This document shows positions 61,311 through 64,000 of a DNA stretch of 64,000 nt, one piece after another (the stretch's first letter is position 1; every line of letters starts with the position of its first letter). Position numbers and translations under genes: made by a program. The notes below the pieces were generated by a model. That model saw only the letters and a list, made by a program, of their open reading frames with translations. It was not told the DNA's origin and ran no database searches. This DNA is from an uncultured Clostridia bacterium (lineage in GTDB: Bacteria > Bacillota > Clostridia > TANB77 > CAG-508), in NCBI GenBank assembly GCA_948852945.1, contig CAQPBJ010000005.1:1-64000 (forward strand), given 5' to 3'.

Positions 61311-61342
61311 ATAAGCATGAATACTTTTTTGTATTCATGCTA
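61311..61342 (-). terminator. Terminator after gene 61340-61537
   Basis: AGCATGAATAC / GTATTCATGCT hairpin with TTATTTTT on the minus strand. Confidence 0.8.
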
Positions 61343-61537
61343 TATATTTATTAACTTTTCTATTAATTCAATCATTTTTTCTATTGGAACATAAATTATA
61401 CATAATGCTATTATTTCAAATATTATAGTTATAAAAACTGAAGTTATTTCTATATCATCTTTTCTCGCTATAATTATTGCTATAGCAAGAATTGTTATAC
61501 ATATAATTCCTGTCAATTTTAAAATAAATAATTCCAT
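61340..61537 (-). CDS. Small membrane protein, 65 aa
   Basis: Two hydrophobic helices (about 5-23 and 32-50; FILKLTGIICITILAIAII, SVFITIIFEIIALCIIYV) and an amphipathic C-terminal helix. No family recognised. It has a GAGG-type ribosome site and its own terminator. Confidence 0.6.
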   Translation of the reverse strand: MELFILKLTGIICITILAIAIIIARKDDIEITSVFITIIFEIIALCIIYVPIEKMIELIEKLINI

Positions 61538-61635
61538 GTTTCTCCTCTTTTTTTCACTTACATTGTTTTACTTTGTTTGATACATCCTAGGAGTTATATG
61601 TATATTATCATGTTCAAACTACTTTTTCAATACAT

Positions 61636-61668
61636 AAGAAAAGATACAGAATAATTTCTGTATCTTTT
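61636..61668 (-). terminator. Terminator downstream of the extended 61667 frame
   Basis: AAAGATACAGA / TCTGTATCTTTT hairpin immediately after the stop at 61667, supporting translation past the zero-frame stop of gene 61822. Confidence 0.75.
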
Positions 61669-61862
61669 ATGAGTGTTTTCCTATGCTTTTTTGTGCTTTT
61701 TTATTTTCTTTTTGTATCTGCTTAACTTCTTTTTTCTCTTTTCGTTTTTCTTTTTCTTTTTTGTATATTTGGTAATTGTGATTGTATCCGTTATTTTCCT
61801 CTCCAAATATTTGCTTATATACTATTGGCTCAGGTTGCCTGAGCGTATTTTCATTTTTTTTT
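61667..61862 (-). other. C-terminal extension of gene 61822-62718 in -1 frame
   Basis: Directly after a run of nine A residues (61862-61854) the -1 frame is open for about 62 codons and reads NENTLRQPEPIVYKQIFGEE, followed by a Lys/Glu-rich tail ending GKHS. It stops at the terminator. The A9 run is a classic place for polymerase or ribosome slippage. A one-base deletion is the alternative. Joined with the main frame it makes a protein with a charged C-terminal tail. Confidence 0.5.
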
Positions 61863-62718
61863 CAGGATGGTTATTTTTTTTATGGCTATGATATTTTTTT
61901 CCATGTACTATATTTCCAAAAATTATTAGGATTGTTCCAATTATTATATATATATATCCATATTTTGATATTTCTTTTACTATTCCTAATAGATATTCTC
62001 TTAAAGTTATGCTTACTGCATCATTTAAAATCGTAAAATGCTGTATATATATTTCTTTTGTAATGTATGCATATATTACTTTACATGAAATTCCTGCACT
62101 TAAGAATGGAATTCCTAAAAAACCTATATTTTTAAATAACTTTTTAAAGTTAATTGCAATTATAAGTATTCCTGATATTAAAGCAACTACTATAGTTATT
62201 TTTTCTCCGTTTCTAACTATATTTTCTATTTTTGAATAGTATTTATATATGTCGTTTTGGTAAATTGTTTTGCTTAATGTTTCTTCATATTGTGTTGTTA
62301 TTTGATTTACAAATACTTGTATTGCTTCTCTTATTTCGGGTGTTAAGCTTCTTCCTTCTAAACTTTTATTTATATTATTGTTTAATCTTTCTTCTATTTT
62401 ATCTACTTTTATTTCTTCTGATATTCCATTATAAATTCCTGTTATCATTTTTTTAGTGTCTTCTTTTACTTCGTCTAATGTTACTACATCATCAATTACG
62501 CTTTCGTCTAATCCAGATTGAAATATATAATTTCTAAAATCTGATTTTATTTGTGTGTATATATTTCCGTAATAATTTGTTTCTTCTAATTTCTGTAGTG
62601 CGTAATTTTCAGTACATATAGTTTTAGATATTATATTTAAAATTGAAAAGCCTAAAAGTGATATAAAAAGAATTATTATTAATATACTTCTAATTATTAT
62701 TTCAATTACTTTTTTCAT
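61822..62718 (-). CDS. Polytopic membrane protein adjacent to sortase
   Basis: A 298-residue zero-frame product with an N-terminal helix (about 8-30), a large extracytoplasmic helical region (about 35-150), then three helices (about 160-260) and a basic tail with His and Lys (GKKYHSHKKNN). Start ATG 62718 follows GGGAGGAG; the longer frame overlaps the sortase gene. It may be extended past 61822 by A-run slippage. Function unknown; possibly linked to the sortase operon. Confidence 0.7.
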   Translation of the reverse strand: MKKVIEIIIRSILIIILFISLLGFSILNIISKTICTENYALQKLEETNYYGNIYTQIKSDFRNYIFQSGLDESVIDDVVTLDEVKEDTKKMITGIYNGISEEIKVDKIEERLNNNINKSLEGRSLTPEIREAIQVFVNQITTQYEETLSKTIYQNDIYKYYSKIENIVRNGEKITIVVALISGILIIAINFKKLFKNIGFLGIPFLSAGISCKVIYAYITKEIYIQHFTILNDAVSITLREYLLGIVKEISKYGYIYIIIGTILIIFGNIVHGKKYHSHKKNNHPEKKMKIRSGNLSQ

Positions 62719-62734
62719 GTATTTCTCCTCCCTT

Positions 62735-63343
62735 TTAACTTCTTGGTTTTGCATATACTACATATCTTTGTGTTGTATAACCAATATTATTAAATGGGTA
62801 GCAAGTGTAGCACATTAATATTTCTTCATTTTTCTGTACAGGTAATTTATCTAATTCTGTTTCTCCTATTAATTGCATGTCGTATATTTTATAATCAAAT
62901 GTTCCATATGCTGTTGTTACTGTTATAATGTCGTCTATTGTTAATTCTGAAAAACGTCTGAACATTTTTTCAGCATTGTGTCCCATATAAATTATAGACC
63001 CACCTTCTCCTGGGAAAAAGCTTGCACTATCATGACCGACTCCATTTTGTAACACATCCAGTGTTGTTCCAAAATATACTGGTAAATTAACTTCTATTTT
63101 GGGAATTTCAATTGTTGCATATTTTGCACCATATTCAGGATAGTTTTGAATTAAATTTGTTTCTAAATCAATTGTCATTATCTCTGGTTGCTTATTATTT
63201 TTTTCTACTGCTATCTTATTTACTAGAGATACATTTAAATCAATTTGTCGCCCTAAAAACAAACGTAGTATTCCAAAAAATATTACTACAAGTAAAAAAG
63301 CAACTATTAAGTTTCTAATAGTTGCTTTAATTGCATGTTTCAA
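62735..63343 (-). CDS. Class D-like sortase
   Basis: A 202-residue sortase with an N-terminal membrane helix (about 10-30), the catalytic His in YMGHNAEKMF, Cys in MCYTCYPF, and Arg in TQRYVVYAK. Translation begins at TTG 63343 (AGAGG ten bases upstream). It would cleave sorting signals such as that of the neighbouring surface protein and attach them to the wall. The gene order (substrate, sortase, membrane protein) suggests one operon. Confidence 0.88.
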   Translation of the reverse strand: MKHAIKATIRNLIVAFLLVVIFFGILRLFLGRQIDLNVSLVNKIAVEKNNKQPEIMTIDLETNLIQNYPEYGAKYATIEIPKIEVNLPVYFGTTLDVLQNGVGHDSASFFPGEGGSIIYMGHNAEKMFRRFSELTIDDIITVTTAYGTFDYKIYDMQLIGETELDKLPVQKNEEILMCYTCYPFNNIGYTTQRYVVYAKPRS

Positions 63344-63358
63344 ATAAGTTTTCCTCTA

Positions 63359-63949
63359 CTATTTAGCAACAGCTGTTCTTTTTTTAATTACAACTGCAGC
63401 TAAGGCGATTACTGCAACTGAAGATACAGCTATAACTGCTATATTAGTTCTGTTTCCTGTATAAGATAATTTTCCATTTTTATTTGTTATTACTAATACT
63501 TTTTTACCATCTTTGTAGATATCAACTGCTTTTGATCTGAATACTAATGAAACTCCTATTTCGCTAGCTGTTTCATTAGCTATTGCTTTTAATTGATCTT
63601 TTTGAGCTGTTGTTAATTTGTTATAGTCTGTTGTTCCAGCTGCTATCATAATTTTTTCAGCTTCTTTTGTTTTTGCAAGTATTTTTTCAACTTGTGCATC
63701 TGTTATTCCATTTCTGTCTATGAAGTTTTGTAATTCTTGTTTGTCTTTTGTTGTCATTCCATATTTAGAACCAATTTCATAGATTGCATCTACATTATTT
63801 GCAGAAGTTGATGCTTTATTTGAAGATTTTGTTGTATTTGTACTTGTACTTGTATTTGTTGTAGTTTTTCTTGTAACAGCATTTACGTTTATTGATAAAA
63901 TTCCCATAAATACTACTATTAACGTAGCTATTGTTAATAATTTTTTCAT
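63359..63949 (-). CDS. Sortase-anchored surface protein with LSYTG signal
   Basis: A 196-residue protein: signal peptide (KKLLTIATLIVVFMGILSINVNA), Ser/Thr/Asn-rich segment, a helical domain (about 50-130), then KLSYTGN, a hydrophobic helix and the basic tail IKKRTAVAK. LSYTG fits an LPxTG-like sorting signal for the sortase encoded 16 bp downstream. AAAAGGAG upstream of the start. The function of the exposed domain is unknown. Confidence 0.8.
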   Translation of the reverse strand: MKKLLTIATLIVVFMGILSINVNAVTRKTTTNTSTSTNTTKSSNKASTSANNVDAIYEIGSKYGMTTKDKQELQNFIDRNGITDAQVEKILAKTKEAEKIMIAAGTTDYNKLTTAQKDQLKAIANETASEIGVSLVFRSKAVDIYKDGKKVLVITNKNGKLSYTGNRTNIAVIAVSSVAVIALAAVVIKKRTAVAK

Positions 63950-64000
63950 TATTTTTCTCCTTTTAACATAATTTTCAATAATAATATACTATAATTATAC

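Noticed and set aside
1..64000. Rarity of CGG alone as evidence of codon reassignment
   Set aside because: In such AT-rich DNA CGG is expected to be rare anyway; only its consistent link to +1 breaks is informative. Reassignment of CGG to another single amino acid would not explain the extra base.
1..64000. CRISPR array or prophage
   Set aside because: No regularly spaced direct repeats and no phage structural, capsid or terminase genes were seen.

Overview
The window is a stretch of a very AT-rich Firmicute chromosome, almost certainly from an endospore-forming member of the Clostridia: it carries a complete spoIIIA operon (spoIIIAA to spoIIIAH), strong AGGAGG-type ribosome binding sites, AGA-dominated arginine codons, pilin-like surface proteins, a class D-like sortase and a mobilisable serine-recombinase transposon. 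Nearly all genes lie on the minus strand; plus-strand genes are a few isolated units (42, 9197, 26449, 41700, 55242).

Layout. 1-8.4 kb: small accessory and housekeeping genes (DUF1540, papain-like amidase, cysteine-cluster protein, GIY-YIG, DUF4097 plus XRE regulator, HD hydrolase, alpha/beta hydrolase, Nudix, histidine phosphatase). 8.4-9.5 kb: a long gene-poor tract packed with palindromes and a compact type I toxin/antisense-RNA-like unit. 9.5-15.4 kb: accessory region with two dimeric-barrel proteins and a mobilisable element (MOBP relaxase, MobC, TnpV, large serine recombinase). 15.5-21.3 kb: tRNA-Leu, zinc-ribbon membrane protein, argS, pfk. 21.4-26.3 kb: the spoIIIA operon. 28-38 kb: holA, debranching enzyme, yvcK, murB, glycosyltransferase, pnp, rpsO. 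41-49 kb: dnaJ-like, clpX, clpP, tig, tsf, rpsB. 49-59 kb: metallophosphoesterase, tsaD, site-2 protease, a lysS-HD fusion, trhP-like and trmR-like tRNA modification genes, manganese pyrophosphatase, typA. 59.4-64 kb: surface proteins, including a pilin/VWA protein and a sortase beside a protein with an LSYTG sorting signal.

The main discovery is a recoding pattern. Nine otherwise intact genes are interrupted by one extra base, and in all nine the zero-frame codon at the break is CGG, followed within a short distance by a stop codon. Skipping the C and continuing with GGN (glycine) restores a full-length protein each time. The genes are an alpha/beta hydrolase, spoIIIAH, spoIIIAG, spoIIIAD, spoIIIAA, holA, a metallophosphoesterase, the transposon's serine recombinase, and a small gene at 15079-15352 that only becomes visible when the rule is applied. 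Reading all CGG triplets by eye, I found no in-frame CGG in the other AT-rich genes. The only ordinary in-frame CGG codons (five) lie in three short GC-rich genes (1869-2231, 8130-8429, 56304-56801) that look recently imported. The simplest reading is that CGG is not decoded as arginine in this organism and instead gives an efficient +1 shift, or is read as a four-base CGGN codon.

Other points of interest are the toxin/antisense unit at 9056-9429, a dispersed hairpin repeat present at 8667 and 26898, two large MITE-like palindromes, a promoter with duplicated operators at 41302-41354, and a probable A-run slippage site at 61854-61862.
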